Assembly (NCBI GenBank): GCA_000238815.2
Contig: AFXB01000010.1
Coordinates: 186,001-250,000 of the forward strand
Direction: 5' to 3'
DNA from: SAR116 cluster alpha proteobacterium HIMB100
GTDB taxonomy: Bacteria > Pseudomonadota > Alphaproteobacteria > Puniceispirillales > Puniceispirillaceae
Length of the DNA stretch: 64,000 nt
Shown: one piece after another, positions 1-8,209 of the stretch
How the letters are laid out: each line of letters begins with the position of its first letter
Numbering within the stretch: the first letter of the stretch is position 1
Translations under genes and position numbers: made by a program
Notes under the pieces: generated by a model
What the model was told of the DNA's origin: nothing
The model's database searches: none
Seen by the model: the letters and a program-made list of their open reading frames with translations, nothing else

Positions 1-738
1 CGCACATATCCGGTTAAGCTAGCCCGTTCTGGTACCCGTATCAATATCCACCTGCCGAAAAGAGTCAGCGAATTCGCCCTGCTCAGCCTGATGAATCACG
101 TCAGAAGCATGAAACATTTCGACTTCATGCTGACATCAGAGCTAAAGGTGCTGGCAACCAAACGCTATGCTTCTGTTGAACCCTTCTGCCTTGATCTGGG
201 TCTGGCCTGTCTGCGCCTGTTTGAACAAAAGGAGCCAAACGGTCTGAACAGCATTGTCACCGTATGGGACAAGACCGAGCTGGAGACCGCCGCACTGCCG
301 TTTGATATGCTGAATCTGAGCCAGCAGAGGCTGATCCATCTGGATACACCCAGCGCGCTGGCCAGCCTGCCCGAAAAACTGACCCAAAATGCCGCTCTTT
401 ACCGGTTCAGCGCGGAACGCCAGCTGGTCCTGATTAAATTGCCGAGAACAGTCACTCCAGATACCAGCGAGCTGGTGAGCCAGCCACAGCTGGAGGATAT
501 TATTGATGAGCGCTATATCCGCTGGCTGTCGATTTGCGGACATACCACTTTGGCCGTTGGCACGCCCTTGTGCCAGCAAGGCGAGGTGGTCTGGCAGTTG
601 CGCGGCCAGGAGACAGCCGAAAAACACCCCTTCATCCGCCTCCTGCTTTACCCCCTCACCTCACCTTATGAACGCCCGAATAATTACCGCCTTATCACCA
701 TAACCTACCTGACCGACATCAAAAGTTTCATCCTGTAA
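1..738 (+). CDS. Unrecognised protein, 5' end outside the window
   Basis: The reading frame is open from the first base to the TAA at 736-738 (245 codons), so the gene begins upstream of the window. The first internal ATG is at 91 and has no clear ribosome site. The visible part is soluble-looking, with no membrane segment or signal peptide and no motif I recognise; the C-terminus is rich in Leu, Tyr and Thr. A hairpin with a T run follows about 40 bp later, so it probably ends its transcript. Function unknown; that it is a real gene rests on length and the downstream terminator. Confidence 0.6.
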   Translation, partial: RTYPVKLARSGTRINIHLPKRVSEFALLSLMNHVRSMKHFDFMLTSELKVLATKRYASVEPFCLDLGLACLRLFEQKEPNGLNSIVTVWDKTELETAALPFDMLNLSQQRLIHLDTPSALASLPEKLTQNAALYRFSAERQLVLIKLPRTVTPDTSELVSQPQLEDIIDERYIRWLSICGHTTLAVGTPLCQQGEVVWQLRGQETAEKHPFIRLLLYPLTSPYERPNNYRLITITYLTDIKSFIL

Positions 739-777
739 GACACACCCCTGACCCGTTTTTTTCTGCTTACCTGTCCT

Positions 778-805
778 GCCACCCCTTTTTGTGGGGCTTT
801 TTTTT
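778..805 (+). terminator. Rho-independent terminator after the first gene
   Basis: GCCAC and GTGGGGC can pair with a two-base bulge around a CCCTTTTT loop, followed by eight T. It lies 40 bp past the stop of the first gene. The stem is short, so strength is uncertain. Confidence 0.6.
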
Positions 806-923
806 GCCCATCAGACCAGTTTTCAACACGCTTCAGGTTTTTTAAAACAACCATTAGTATATTTTATTTTATTTAATTTTACTATAGTTTTAAGTGGATT
901 AACCTGCCGAAACAGAGGACCGC

Positions 924-1253
924 ATGGCACGACCACATGACCTTAGCCTGGAAGAGTCGCGTTCGACGGCGATTTTAAAAGCAATCGGGAATAACCAGCG
1001 GCTGCAGATCATCACCCATCTTTCTGATGGGGCAGAATGGTCAGTCTCAGAAATAGAAGCGTTATTTCCTGATTTAAGCCAGTCTGCCTTGTCACAGCAT
1101 CTTGGCAAATTACGAAAAGCCCAGATTGTGAAAACACGCCGCCAGTCACAAACCATTTTTTATTCGATCGCCGATCAGGATGTGGTCAGATTATTGCGGT
1201 TGCTGCGGCATATCTATGTGGATGACCCGGCGCTGGCGCTTGCCCGTCAATAA
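924..1253 (+). CDS. ArsR-family winged-helix transcriptional regulator
   Basis: A 109-residue ArsR/SmtB-type repressor. The winged helix spans roughly residues 15-90, with a recognition helix around SQSALSQHLGKLRKA and a wing after it. AGAGGA sits 5 bases before the ATG. The protein contains no cysteine, so it is neither a classical thiol-metal sensor nor a persulfide switch like SqrR/BigR. It lies upstream of a TauE/SafE exporter and its partner on the same strand, which suggests it controls them, but a 279-bp gap separates them. AT-rich DNA (840-900) upstream is the likely promoter and autoregulation site. Ligand unknown. Confidence 0.85.
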   Translation: MARPHDLSLEESRSTAILKAIGNNQRLQIITHLSDGAEWSVSEIEALFPDLSQSALSQHLGKLRKAQIVKTRRQSQTIFYSIADQDVVRLLRLLRHIYVDDPALALARQ

Positions 1254-1356
1254 AACCAAACGCAGGATGCCCATAGCCTGAGCGCGGCGTGTTTTGAGTT
1301 GTCTGGGCATTGATCTGCGCATTTATCTGCGCATTTATCCAGGCAGTTATTGGTGC

Positions 1357-1392
1357 ATTTGCCTGGTGATTTGCCTGGTGATTTGCCTGGTG
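1357..1392 (+). repeat. Three perfect tandem copies of a 12-bp unit
   Basis: ATTTGCCTGGTG occurs three times in a row, followed by a decayed fourth copy. Just upstream (1313-1338) is a second small duplication of TCTGCGCATTTA. The repeats lie in the gap between the ArsR gene and the exporter gene, so they may vary in copy number and change the leader of the exporter. Confidence 0.8.
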
Positions 1393-1532
1393 GTTTGTTG
1401 GCGCGGCCCCCTTGATTTCAGACGCCAAACATGGCACATCTGGAAAGCAACGCCGCTCGGGAGGTCTGGCGAATAAACACGCAGGCCAGCCGCATTCACA
1501 CAGACGGCGTGCGGACCGGATGTTAAACGCGC

Positions 1533-2447
1533 ATGTATATTTATCTGCCTATTGCTGAAGTTTCGATGCATATCGCTGTCGTCATCGGATTAGGTGGCGG
1601 TGTCGGGTTTCTGTCTGGCATGTTCGGGGTCGGTGGCGGTTTTTTAATGACGCCTCTGTTGATTTTCTTAGGCGTGCCCTCAGCAGTTGCGGTCTCAACT
1701 GAAGCCAATCAGATTGTGGCCTCGTCTGTTTCTGGCGTGCTGGCACATTGGCGGCGCGGCAATGTTGATTTCAAAATGGGGGGCATTTTGCTGGCCGGGG
1801 GGCTGGTCGGCTCTTCTCTTGGTGTGCTTTTATTCTCTATTTTGCGGGATATCGGTCAGATCGATTTGGTAATCAAGCTGTCCTATGTGGTGTTTTTGGG
1901 CATCATTGGCGGGCTGATGTTGATGGAATCAGTCCGTGCCATCATGCGCACCCGCCAACCCGGGGCGAAACGCGGCAAATTACATCAGCATAACTGGCTG
2001 CATGGTCTGCCGCTGAAGGTCAGGTTCCGCAAATCCAAATTATATATCAGTGCGCTGCTGCCGTTTTTCCTGGCGGCCTTTGTCGGCATTCTGTCAGCGA
2101 TTATGGGGGTCGGCGGCGGCTTTATTCTGGTGCCGGCGATGATTTATCTGCTGGGTATGCCAACATATGTTGTGATCGGCACATCATTGTTCCAGATTAT
2201 TTTTGTGACGGCCAATATCACCATTTTGCAGTCTGTACAGACGCAGACAGTGGATTTTGTGCTGGCCGGTCTGTTGCTGGTTGGGGCGGTTATCGGCGCA
2301 CAATTCGGCGCCCGGGTCGGGGCGCTGTTGCGGGGTGAGCAGCTACGCGGGCTGCTGGCTCTGATGGTGCTGGCTGTGTCGCTGAAGCTGGGTTTTGATT
2401 TGGTGGTCACACCTGATGATCTGTTTTCTGTCGAGTTCTTAAAATGA
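1533..2447 (+). CDS. TauE/SafE-family sulfite/sulfonate exporter
   Basis: A 304-residue polytopic inner-membrane protein of the TauE/SafE family (8-9 predicted helices). Glycine-rich repeats typical of the family are seen twice: GMFGVGGGF near residue 30 and AIMGVGGGF near residue 190. The start at 1533 is preferred because the N-terminal MYIYLPIAE segment resembles, from memory, homologues of this subtype; an internal ATG at 1566 is the alternative. The stop overlaps the next gene by 4 bp (ATGA), so the two are translationally coupled. Family members export sulfite, sulfoacetate or related anions; the substrate cannot be read from sequence. Confidence 0.88.
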   Translation: MYIYLPIAEVSMHIAVVIGLGGGVGFLSGMFGVGGGFLMTPLLIFLGVPSAVAVSTEANQIVASSVSGVLAHWRRGNVDFKMGGILLAGGLVGSSLGVLLFSILRDIGQIDLVIKLSYVVFLGIIGGLMLMESVRAIMRTRQPGAKRGKLHQHNWLHGLPLKVRFRKSKLYISALLPFFLAAFVGILSAIMGVGGGFILVPAMIYLLGMPTYVVIGTSLFQIIFVTANITILQSVQTQTVDFVLAGLLLVGAVIGAQFGARVGALLRGEQLRGLLALMVLAVSLKLGFDLVVTPDDLFSVEFLK

Positions 2448-3190
2448 GGGTGGGGCTGACAGGCATTATAATGATGGCCTTATGCTGGGTGATGCCTGCA
2501 TCAGCATCTACGCTGGTGGCTGATTTATCTTTGGATGAGGTTGCCATCACCACCGATTTCAATGGCGAAAGCCTGTTGTTATTTGGTGCGGTCAGTGCCG
2601 GTGCACAAAGCGATATTGTGGTGATTTTCAAAGGTCCGCCGGTCAAGCTGGCGTCGCGCAAGAAAGAGCTGGTCAGCGGTATCTGGATGAACCGCAAGAC
2701 GGTGGTCTGGCAGAATGCCCCCAGTTTTTATCATATTTTTTCAAACCGCGCATTGAATGAGGTATTAAGCCCAGACAAACAGCAAGCCCTGCGCATCGGG
2801 GCGGATAATTTAGGCCTGCGGACAGCAGATCTGAGGCAGAGTGATGAGGAGATGCGGCTGTGGCGCGGGGCGCTGGCCCGCAATATGACCACGCGCGGGC
2901 TGTGGCAAGTGAATGATGAACAGGTCTCTATCATCCGTGGCGCGCTGTTCCGCACACCGGTTGAGCTGCCCGCAAATATCGTACCAGGGGATTATGAGGT
3001 GCGGGTCCTGCATGTGCAGGATAATCAGCTGATCGCTGAAGACACCACCTATATATCTGTTGCCAAAACCGGCATCGGCGCGATGATTTACAGCTTTGCG
3101 CATGAATATTCTATTTTTTATGGATTTTTCGCGGTGTGTTTTGCTGTATTTGCCGGCTGGCTGGCCGCAGCAGCATTCCGCAAGCAGTGA
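2444..3190 (+). CDS. TIGR02186-type membrane protein (Alph_Pro_TM), TauE partner
   Basis: A 248-residue protein with an N-terminal signal peptide (residues 1-22, ending ASAS), a periplasmic beta-rich domain of about 180 residues and a C-terminal transmembrane helix (about 222-245) followed by RKQ. It matches the alphaproteobacterial family TIGR02186/PF09608, which I recall lying next to TauE/SafE exporters. Start codon overlaps the exporter stop by 4 bp. Probably a periplasmic partner or anchor of the exporter; biochemical role unknown. Confidence 0.8.
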   Translation: MRVGLTGIIMMALCWVMPASASTLVADLSLDEVAITTDFNGESLLLFGAVSAGAQSDIVVIFKGPPVKLASRKKELVSGIWMNRKTVVWQNAPSFYHIFSNRALNEVLSPDKQQALRIGADNLGLRTADLRQSDEEMRLWRGALARNMTTRGLWQVNDEQVSIIRGALFRTPVELPANIVPGDYEVRVLHVQDNQLIAEDTTYISVAKTGIGAMIYSFAHEYSIFYGFFAVCFAVFAGWLAAAAFRKQ

Positions 3191-3258
3191 TTTGAATTTA
3201 TCTGCCCGCCTGCCTATATTAAGGGGAGGCAGACCGTTGTGATAAGGACATGACCATT

Positions 3259-3759
3259 ATGGCCGCAAAGACAAAAACACCTGTGATTCAGGCCAAGTTT
3301 TTTCTGGTTCTGGTTGATGAATCAGAAGAGCTGCATCAGGCGTTATATTATGCCTGTATGCGCGCCAAATCTACCGGGCTGCGGGTTGCCCTTCTCTATG
3401 TCAGCGCCCCTGCTGAGTTCGCCCATTGGGCCGGTGTAGGCGAGCTGATGCGCGAAGAAGCCCGTGAGCTGGCCGAAGATAAAATGCGTGTGCATGGCGA
3501 TTATGTGCAAGAGCTAACCGGTCAGCCGCCGCTGATGCATATCCGTGAAGGCAAGGTGGTTGAAGAGGTGATCAGCCTGATTAATGAAGAAGACGGGATA
3601 ATTTCGCTGGTCCTGGGTGCGGATACAGAATCAGACAGTGCGGGGCCTGTGATCAGCCATCTTTCTGGCCGCGGTATTGGCCAATGCCGCGTACCTGTGG
3701 TGATTGTGCCTGGCAATTTATCTGATGAACAGATAGATGTGTTGTGCCAGAGGTCATAA
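3259..3759 (+). CDS. Universal stress protein (UspA family)
   Basis: A single-domain UspA-like cytosolic protein, 166 residues from the chosen start. It has the family pattern: an N-terminal beta strand FFLVLVDES, a helix with ALYYACMRAKSTG, and a C-terminal G-x9-G-like segment ending VPVVIVPG. AAGGA at 3244-3248 is one base from the ATG at 3250 but ten bases from the ATG at 3259, so 3259 is more likely. It stands alone between two transcription units. Whether it binds ATP is uncertain because the nucleotide loop is only partly typical. Confidence 0.82.
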   Translation: MAAKTKTPVIQAKFFLVLVDESEELHQALYYACMRAKSTGLRVALLYVSAPAEFAHWAGVGELMREEARELAEDKMRVHGDYVQELTGQPPLMHIREGKVVEEVISLINEEDGIISLVLGADTESDSAGPVISHLSGRGIGQCRVPVVIVPGNLSDEQIDVLCQRS

Positions 3760-3894
3760 CGGCCGGCATTATAAAGCAGGCCTTGACGGCTGCTGATCTT
3801 CGCGCCATCTAGATCAACACATCTGGTCGCCGGTTCAGCCCGAAACGGCGATCGTCTTTTTTATCTTTTTTCAATCAAACAAAGGATTACCAAG

Positions 3895-4425
3895 ATGCGG
3901 CGTGGTTTGTTTAAAGTCCGGCTATCTGTTTTATCTGCTGTTTTAGGAGCGTTTATTATTATGTCAGAGAAATCATCTGAAGCGGCTGTGCTTGTGCTGG
4001 AGACCAGCAAAGGCCAGGTTAAAATTGAAATGAAGCCGGATCTGGCCCCAAGACATGTGGAGCGGATTACTGAACTGGTCAAGGACGGGTTTTATGACGG
4101 CATTATCTTTCACCGCGTGATCCCGGGCTTTATGGCCCAGACAGGCGATCCGACAGGCACTGGCATGGGCGGGTCTGGTGAAAATTTGAAAGCTGAATTC
4201 ACTGATTATGAATATGTTGAAGGCACAGTTGGTATGGCACGGGCGATGAACCCGGACAGCGCGGACAGCCAGTTTTTCATCTGTTATGAAGGCTGCGGGC
4301 ATCTGACCGGACAATATACCGTCTGGGGCCAGGTCAAAAAAGGCATGGATGTGGTGCGCAAAATTAATGAAGGCCAGCCCCCGGCTGAGCCTGATTCAAT
4401 CGTCACTGCCCGGATGGCGGAGTAA
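3895..4425 (+). CDS. ppi: Cyclophilin-type peptidyl-prolyl isomerase
   Basis: Catalyses cis-trans isomerisation of Xaa-Pro bonds. The cyclophilin core runs from about residue 30 with LETSKGQVKIEM, the catalytic FHRVIPGFMAQTGD block and the SQFFICYEG block. Two starts are possible. The ATG at 3895 has AAAGGA at an ideal 8 bases and gives a basic-hydrophobic leader that could be a signal peptide (periplasmic form). The ATG at 3961 has AGGAG 11 bases away and gives a cytoplasmic PpiB-like form. I list the longer one. Location in the cell is therefore unresolved, while the enzyme family is clear. Confidence 0.9.
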   Translation: MRRGLFKVRLSVLSAVLGAFIIMSEKSSEAAVLVLETSKGQVKIEMKPDLAPRHVERITELVKDGFYDGIIFHRVIPGFMAQTGDPTGTGMGGSGENLKAEFTDYEYVEGTVGMARAMNPDSADSQFFICYEGCGHLTGQYTVWGQVKKGMDVVRKINEGQPPAEPDSIVTARMAE

Positions 4426-4435
4426 GCCAATCAGG

Positions 4436-5111
4436 TTAATGCCGGGGGTGTTTGCCCCTGACATAGTCAATATGCTGTCGGTCTGTCTCTGCCCCGCGTG
4501 GCAGGCAGGCCGCCTCTATCTGTTCTGCAACAGAGGCTATTTGTTCATGCCGGAACAGGGTCTTGTCCTTCGCGTCAATGAAATCGACTAACTCATCAAG
4601 ATAGAGACCATTATCCGGCATATCAGTTTTAAATTGCGCGTCTGCCGAAAATACGATGACTGAGAAAAAGCAACGGTGTGGTACTTACTGGCAGAAGACG
4701 GCGCAAGGCATCAAGGTGAGCAGCATTTTGTTTGAGCGGATTGGCAAATCTGTTTTTCTGACGGTACAGAATCTGAGTCCATTGTCTTTGCCAGGGTGCG
4801 CCAAAAATCCAGCCGCTGATATGTTTTGTCTCAATGACAAAGATGCCAAATGTTGACACCAGAAAATGATCCACCTGTGTGGTCCCTTGACCCAGAGGCA
4901 GAGTGAGATTATCAATCAGCCGGTAGTTGTCTTCAGAAAAATTGCAGCTGATCTCCCTGCTAACAGAAGTTTCGCCAATCCTTCCTTTTTTTGCTGTCTG
5001 TCCTGACAACCAAGGTTTTGAGGTTCGCCCACCCCTGTCAGATGAAATTACGATAAACAGCAGGCCGATAAAACCAGCTATTACAAAGAGCAGAACAGCG
5101 AGATCAGGCAT
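4436..5111 (-). pseudogene. NERD-domain protein split by a frameshift
   Basis: The frame from 5111 encodes an N-terminal transmembrane helix, then a nuclease-related NERD domain (TTQVDHFLVSTFGIFVIETKH, then NAAHLDALRRLL). It runs off into RIFGRRAI and stops at 4629. The missing C-terminal half (VIVFSADAQFKT, MPDNGLYLDELVDFID and on to 4436) is in another frame. Removing one base from the five-A run at 4665-4669 (T on the coding strand) joins the two halves into a normal-looking NERD protein of about 225 residues. Either a recent pseudogene or a sequencing error in a homopolymer. NERD proteins are thought to act on nucleic acid; exact role unknown. Confidence 0.8.
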
Positions 5112-5207
5112 AAAAATTTTGTCCCCTGTAATCTGGTTAAGGGCAAATTCTTCTAAAGCCTATCACACACCTGTTAAGAAAATGTGAATCTGTGAGTCAT
5201 ATTTAAC

Positions 5208-6104
5208 TCAGGCCGCTGTCCTGCGTCTGGCAGGGTCGAGGTGCAGGATAAGGGCCAGCCAAATCAACGCAAAGGCCACCATATCCACACCGCCAAAGGG
5301 TTCTGAGAACACAAACAGGCCCAATAAAAGCTGCAGCGAGGGGTTGATGTAAAACATAAACCCTGCCACCGATAACGGCAGATACCGATTGCCAATATGA
5401 AACAGGACAAGCGGTGCAGAGGTCACCACCCCTGAGCTGAACGCCATCATGATGCCGTAGGCTGTGCCATCCAGCAAAAAAGAGGCCCCAGCCGGTTTCA
5501 TTACCGCGGTGATATAGATAATCACGCCCAGCGCAAACGGGGCGATCATCAGTAATTCAGCAACCATCGCCGCGAACGGATCCATGGCAAGGCGTTTACG
5601 GATTAACGCATAAAACGCGAAACTGGCCCCGATAATGAGCGCAACCCACGGAAACCCATCCAGCAAGGTTGCTTTGACCGCCACCCCAGCCGCCGCACAG
5701 CCCAGCGCCGCCCATGACCGCGCAGACAGCCGTTCGCCCAAGACAGTGACACCCAGGCCAATCGCCATCAACGGATACAGAAAATAACCCAGAGCCGATT
5801 GGGTAATCTGGCCCGTTTCAACAGCATAAAGATAGGCCGTCCAGTTGACCGTCACCAGCGCCGCCCCTGAGGCAAGGCAGAGAAAAACAGGCCAGCTGGA
5901 CACAGACGCAGACAGGCTGCGCAGACCGCCTGTAAACAGCAGAATCGTAAACAAAAACACCGCGGCCCAGAGCGCGCGGTGTGCCACAATTTCAGGCATC
6001 GGAAAGGCGACCAGCAAGGCAAAATATAACGGGGCAACCCCCCAGATGAGATTGCAGCCCACAGCCCCCAGATAGCCGGTTTGCTTGTCAGAAAAAGACG
6101 CCAT
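5208..6104 (-). CDS. rarD: EamA-family transporter RarD
   Basis: A 298-residue inner-membrane protein with ten predicted helices in two EamA repeats. The N-terminal GYLGAVGCNLIWGVAPLYF and the repeat containing NWTAYLYAVETGQITQSALGYFLYPL are characteristic of RarD rather than of general DMT transporters. RarD homologues are named from chloramphenicol sensitivity in other bacteria, but their true substrate is not established. Eleven bases separate it from the upstream glycerate kinase gene, so the two are probably cotranscribed. Confidence 0.88.
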   Translation of the reverse strand: MASFSDKQTGYLGAVGCNLIWGVAPLYFALLVAFPMPEIVAHRALWAAVFLFTILLFTGGLRSLSASVSSWPVFLCLASGAALVTVNWTAYLYAVETGQITQSALGYFLYPLMAIGLGVTVLGERLSARSWAALGCAAAGVAVKATLLDGFPWVALIIGASFAFYALIRKRLAMDPFAAMVAELLMIAPFALGVIIYITAVMKPAGASFLLDGTAYGIMMAFSSGVVTSAPLVLFHIGNRYLPLSVAGFMFYINPSLQLLLGLFVFSEPFGGVDMVAFALIWLALILHLDPARRRTAA

Positions 6105-6115
6105 AAGAACAGGTT

Positions 6116-7393
6116 TCAGGTCAGCACTACACGAAAATCATTGACGTTGGTTTTGGTCGGGCCAGTGACAAGACCATCCCCCAGCGCGGCAAAGAAAGAA
6201 TGGCTGTCATTATTGGCCAGCAAGGCTGCTGCATCCAGCCCCCTTGCCGCCGCACGAGACAGCGTATCTGGCATGATCACAGCCCCCGCCACAGGCCCGT
6301 CCGGCAGCGGCCGGCCGTCAATCCCGTCTGTATCAGCGGCTAGGCCGCAGAACCGGTCATCACCATCAAAGGCCAGCGCCAGCGCATGAATGAATTCAGC
6401 GTTGCGCCCGCCATAGCCAGAGCCACGCACCAGAACCGTCGTCTCGCCGCCGGAAATCAGTGCTTTACCCGGGCCCGCGGTACGGGCCTTATCCGCCATC
6501 CAGGCGGCCAGATCGCGTGAGGTGCCTTCCAGCGCATCGCCCAAAATCACCGGCTCATACCCGACCTGTGCTGCCACTTCAGCAGCAGCGACAAGCGATT
6601 TTTGTGGCGTGGCGACAAGATGCAGCTCAGACGCAGATAAACTGACATCATCAGCAAAAGGGGTCTCGCAAGACTGGCTGTCAAGCAACGCCGCCACAGC
6701 AAGCGGCAGGTCAATCTGGTAGCGCGCAAGGATGGCGCGGGCATCAGCAGCGGTGGTCGGGTCCGGCACGCTGGGGCCAGAGGCGATTACAGCCGGGTCA
6801 TCCCCGGGCACATCAGAAATGGCCAGCGCCAGCGTCCGCGCCGGATAGGCAGCCGCCGCCAGATGCCCGCCTTTAACAGCAGACAGATGTTTGCGCACAC
6901 AATTCATCTCGTCAATCGGTGCCCCTGCGGCCAGCAAGGCTGTTGTTATCTGTTGCTTTTGATCCAGCGTGATCGCTTCATGCGGCAGGCAGAACAGGCT
7001 GGAGCCGCCGCCGGAGACCAGAACCAGCATCAGATCATCTGCGCCCAGCGACCTGGCTTTTGTCAGAATCCGCGCTGCCGCCGCCCGGCCACGCGAATCC
7101 GGAACAGGATGAGCAGCAGACGTAATGGTAAGGGCTGCACAGGCGTCTTCATGACCGTCAGGGACAATCACCTCGCCAGAACAGCCTCTGCGCAGACCTT
7201 CAGGCAGATGGATTTCCGCAGCTCTTGCCATAACCGCAGAAGCTTTGCCAAAACCGGTAATAAACAAGCGGCCATTCAGCGTTTCAGGCAGCAGGCTCTG
7301 GATCGCCTCCGGCATAAATTGGTTCGGATCAGCTGCCTGTACCGCACGTGCAAACATGGCGCGCATCAGATTGCCTTTTTCAGCAAATGACAT
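6116..7393 (-). CDS. Glycerate 2-kinase (DUF4147/MOFRL family)
   Basis: A 425-residue cytosolic enzyme of the GckA/TtuD family, which phosphorylates glycerate to 2-phosphoglycerate; older annotations call it hydroxypyruvate reductase. Visible family features are the N-terminal GFGKASAVMA loop, the glycine-rich LVLVSGGGSSLFCLP segment, the SDVPGDDPAVIASGP block and the C-terminal MOFRL part with SGGETTV and GGRNAEF. GAGG precedes the ATG. With the class V aminotransferase and the amine-demethylating genes in this window it would fit serine/glyoxylate carbon entering central metabolism (inference). Confidence 0.9.
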   Translation of the reverse strand: MSFAEKGNLMRAMFARAVQAADPNQFMPEAIQSLLPETLNGRLFITGFGKASAVMARAAEIHLPEGLRRGCSGEVIVPDGHEDACAALTITSAAHPVPDSRGRAAAARILTKARSLGADDLMLVLVSGGGSSLFCLPHEAITLDQKQQITTALLAAGAPIDEMNCVRKHLSAVKGGHLAAAAYPARTLALAISDVPGDDPAVIASGPSVPDPTTAADARAILARYQIDLPLAVAALLDSQSCETPFADDVSLSASELHLVATPQKSLVAAAEVAAQVGYEPVILGDALEGTSRDLAAWMADKARTAGPGKALISGGETTVLVRGSGYGGRNAEFIHALALAFDGDDRFCGLAADTDGIDGRPLPDGPVAGAVIMPDTLSRAAARGLDAAALLANNDSHSFFAALGDGLVTGPTKTNVNDFRVVLT

Positions 7394-7397
7394 TACA

Positions 7398-7461
7398 GTT
7401 TGACCTCTTCACAGCACACAGACCGCCTCACCCTAGCCGGGTGAAGGGGCCGAGGTCAAAC
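7398..7461 (+). promoter_or_regulatory. Nested inverted repeat in the divergent promoter before tupB
   Basis: GTTTGACCTC (7398-7407) is perfectly complementary to GAGGTCAAAC (7452-7461). Inside it is a second hairpin, TCACCC (7428-7433) with GGGTGA (7439-7444). It lies in the short gap between the glycerate kinase gene (minus) and tupB (plus). It could be a folded leader RNA of tupB or a double-stranded operator. It does not match any riboswitch consensus I know. Confidence 0.5.
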
Positions 7462-7501
7462 CCGTTTCCCTATCGCCAGAACAGCAGAACATTTTTACCA
7501 A

Positions 7502-8209
7502 ATGGATTTTTTCACCCCCTTTGTTATCGCTGTACAGATGCTGGCCGGATTTGACGCCAGTTTATATGAGATTATTGGCTTGTCTTTGCAGGTCAGCCTG
7601 GTCGCGGTAGGTGCCGCCCTGATGCTGGGCCTGCCTCTGGGCGCAGTATTGGCCAGCTTTCAGTTTACCGGCCGTACAGCTGTGGTGGTGGTCACCAACA
7701 CGTTGCTGAGCCTGCCGCCAGTGGTGGTCGGGCTCGTGGTTTATCTTTTGATTTCGCGGACCGGCCCGCTGGGATTTCTGGATCTGCTCTATTCCCCTGC
7801 TGCGATGATGATGGCGCAATTTATTTTGGTGCTGCCCTTGTCTGTTGCCTTGTCACGTCAGGTCTTTGAAGGGCTGCATCAGGATTATGACCTGTTGTTT
7901 CAATCGCTGAATTTAAGCTGGCGGAAACGGGTGGTCACCTTGCTGGCAGATGGCAAGGCCGCGCTGGTCACGATTGCGCTGGTCTGTTTCGGACGGGCGA
8001 TTTCAGAGGTGGGCGCGGTGATTTTGGTTGGCGGCAATATCAAACATGTCACCAGGGTGATGACCTCGGCTATCGCGCTGGAGACGGCACGTGGTGAGCT
8101 GGCCTTTGCGCTGGCGTTAGGGCTTGTGCTGTTATTCATCTCGCTGCTGGTCAATATCATCAGCCATCAGATCAGAAGCCGGTTTGAACAGGAGGGCAGA
8201 CATGGCTGA
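7502..8209 (+). CDS. tupB: Tungstate-type ABC transporter permease
   Basis: A 235-residue inner-membrane permease with five to six helices and the EAA-like loop (DLLFQSLNLSWRKRVVTLL) that docks with the ATPase. The overall sequence (SLPPVVVGLVVYLLIS and FGRAISEVGAVILVGGNI) is typical of TupB permeases of the oxyanion family. Its stop overlaps the ATPase start by 8 bp. The binding protein of this system is not here but at 46.8 kb. Tungstate is favoured over molybdate by family resemblance and the nearby formate dehydrogenase. Confidence 0.85.
   Translation: MDFFTPFVIAVQMLAGFDASLYEIIGLSLQVSLVAVGAALMLGLPLGAVLASFQFTGRTAVVVVTNTLLSLPPVVVGLVVYLLISRTGPLGFLDLLYSPAAMMMAQFILVLPLSVALSRQVFEGLHQDYDLLFQSLNLSWRKRVVTLLADGKAALVTIALVCFGRAISEVGAVILVGGNIKHVTRVMTSAIALETARGELAFALALGLVLLFISLLVNIISHQIRSRFEQEGRHG

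Noticed and set aside
1186-1571. Minus-strand frames of 74-83 codons over the 12-bp tandem repeats
   Set aside because: Their translations are periodic (NHQA- and TRQI-type) simply because of the repeats, and no ribosome site or family supports them.
3828-3862. Terminator between the stress protein and the cyclophilin gene
   Set aside because: CGCCG/CGGCG forms only a 5-bp stem with a 13-base loop, and the T run is several bases away.
7394-7501. Known molybdenum/tungsten cofactor riboswitch before tupB
   Set aside because: The nested hairpins do not show the conserved bases of that riboswitch as I know them; kept only as an unassigned structure.
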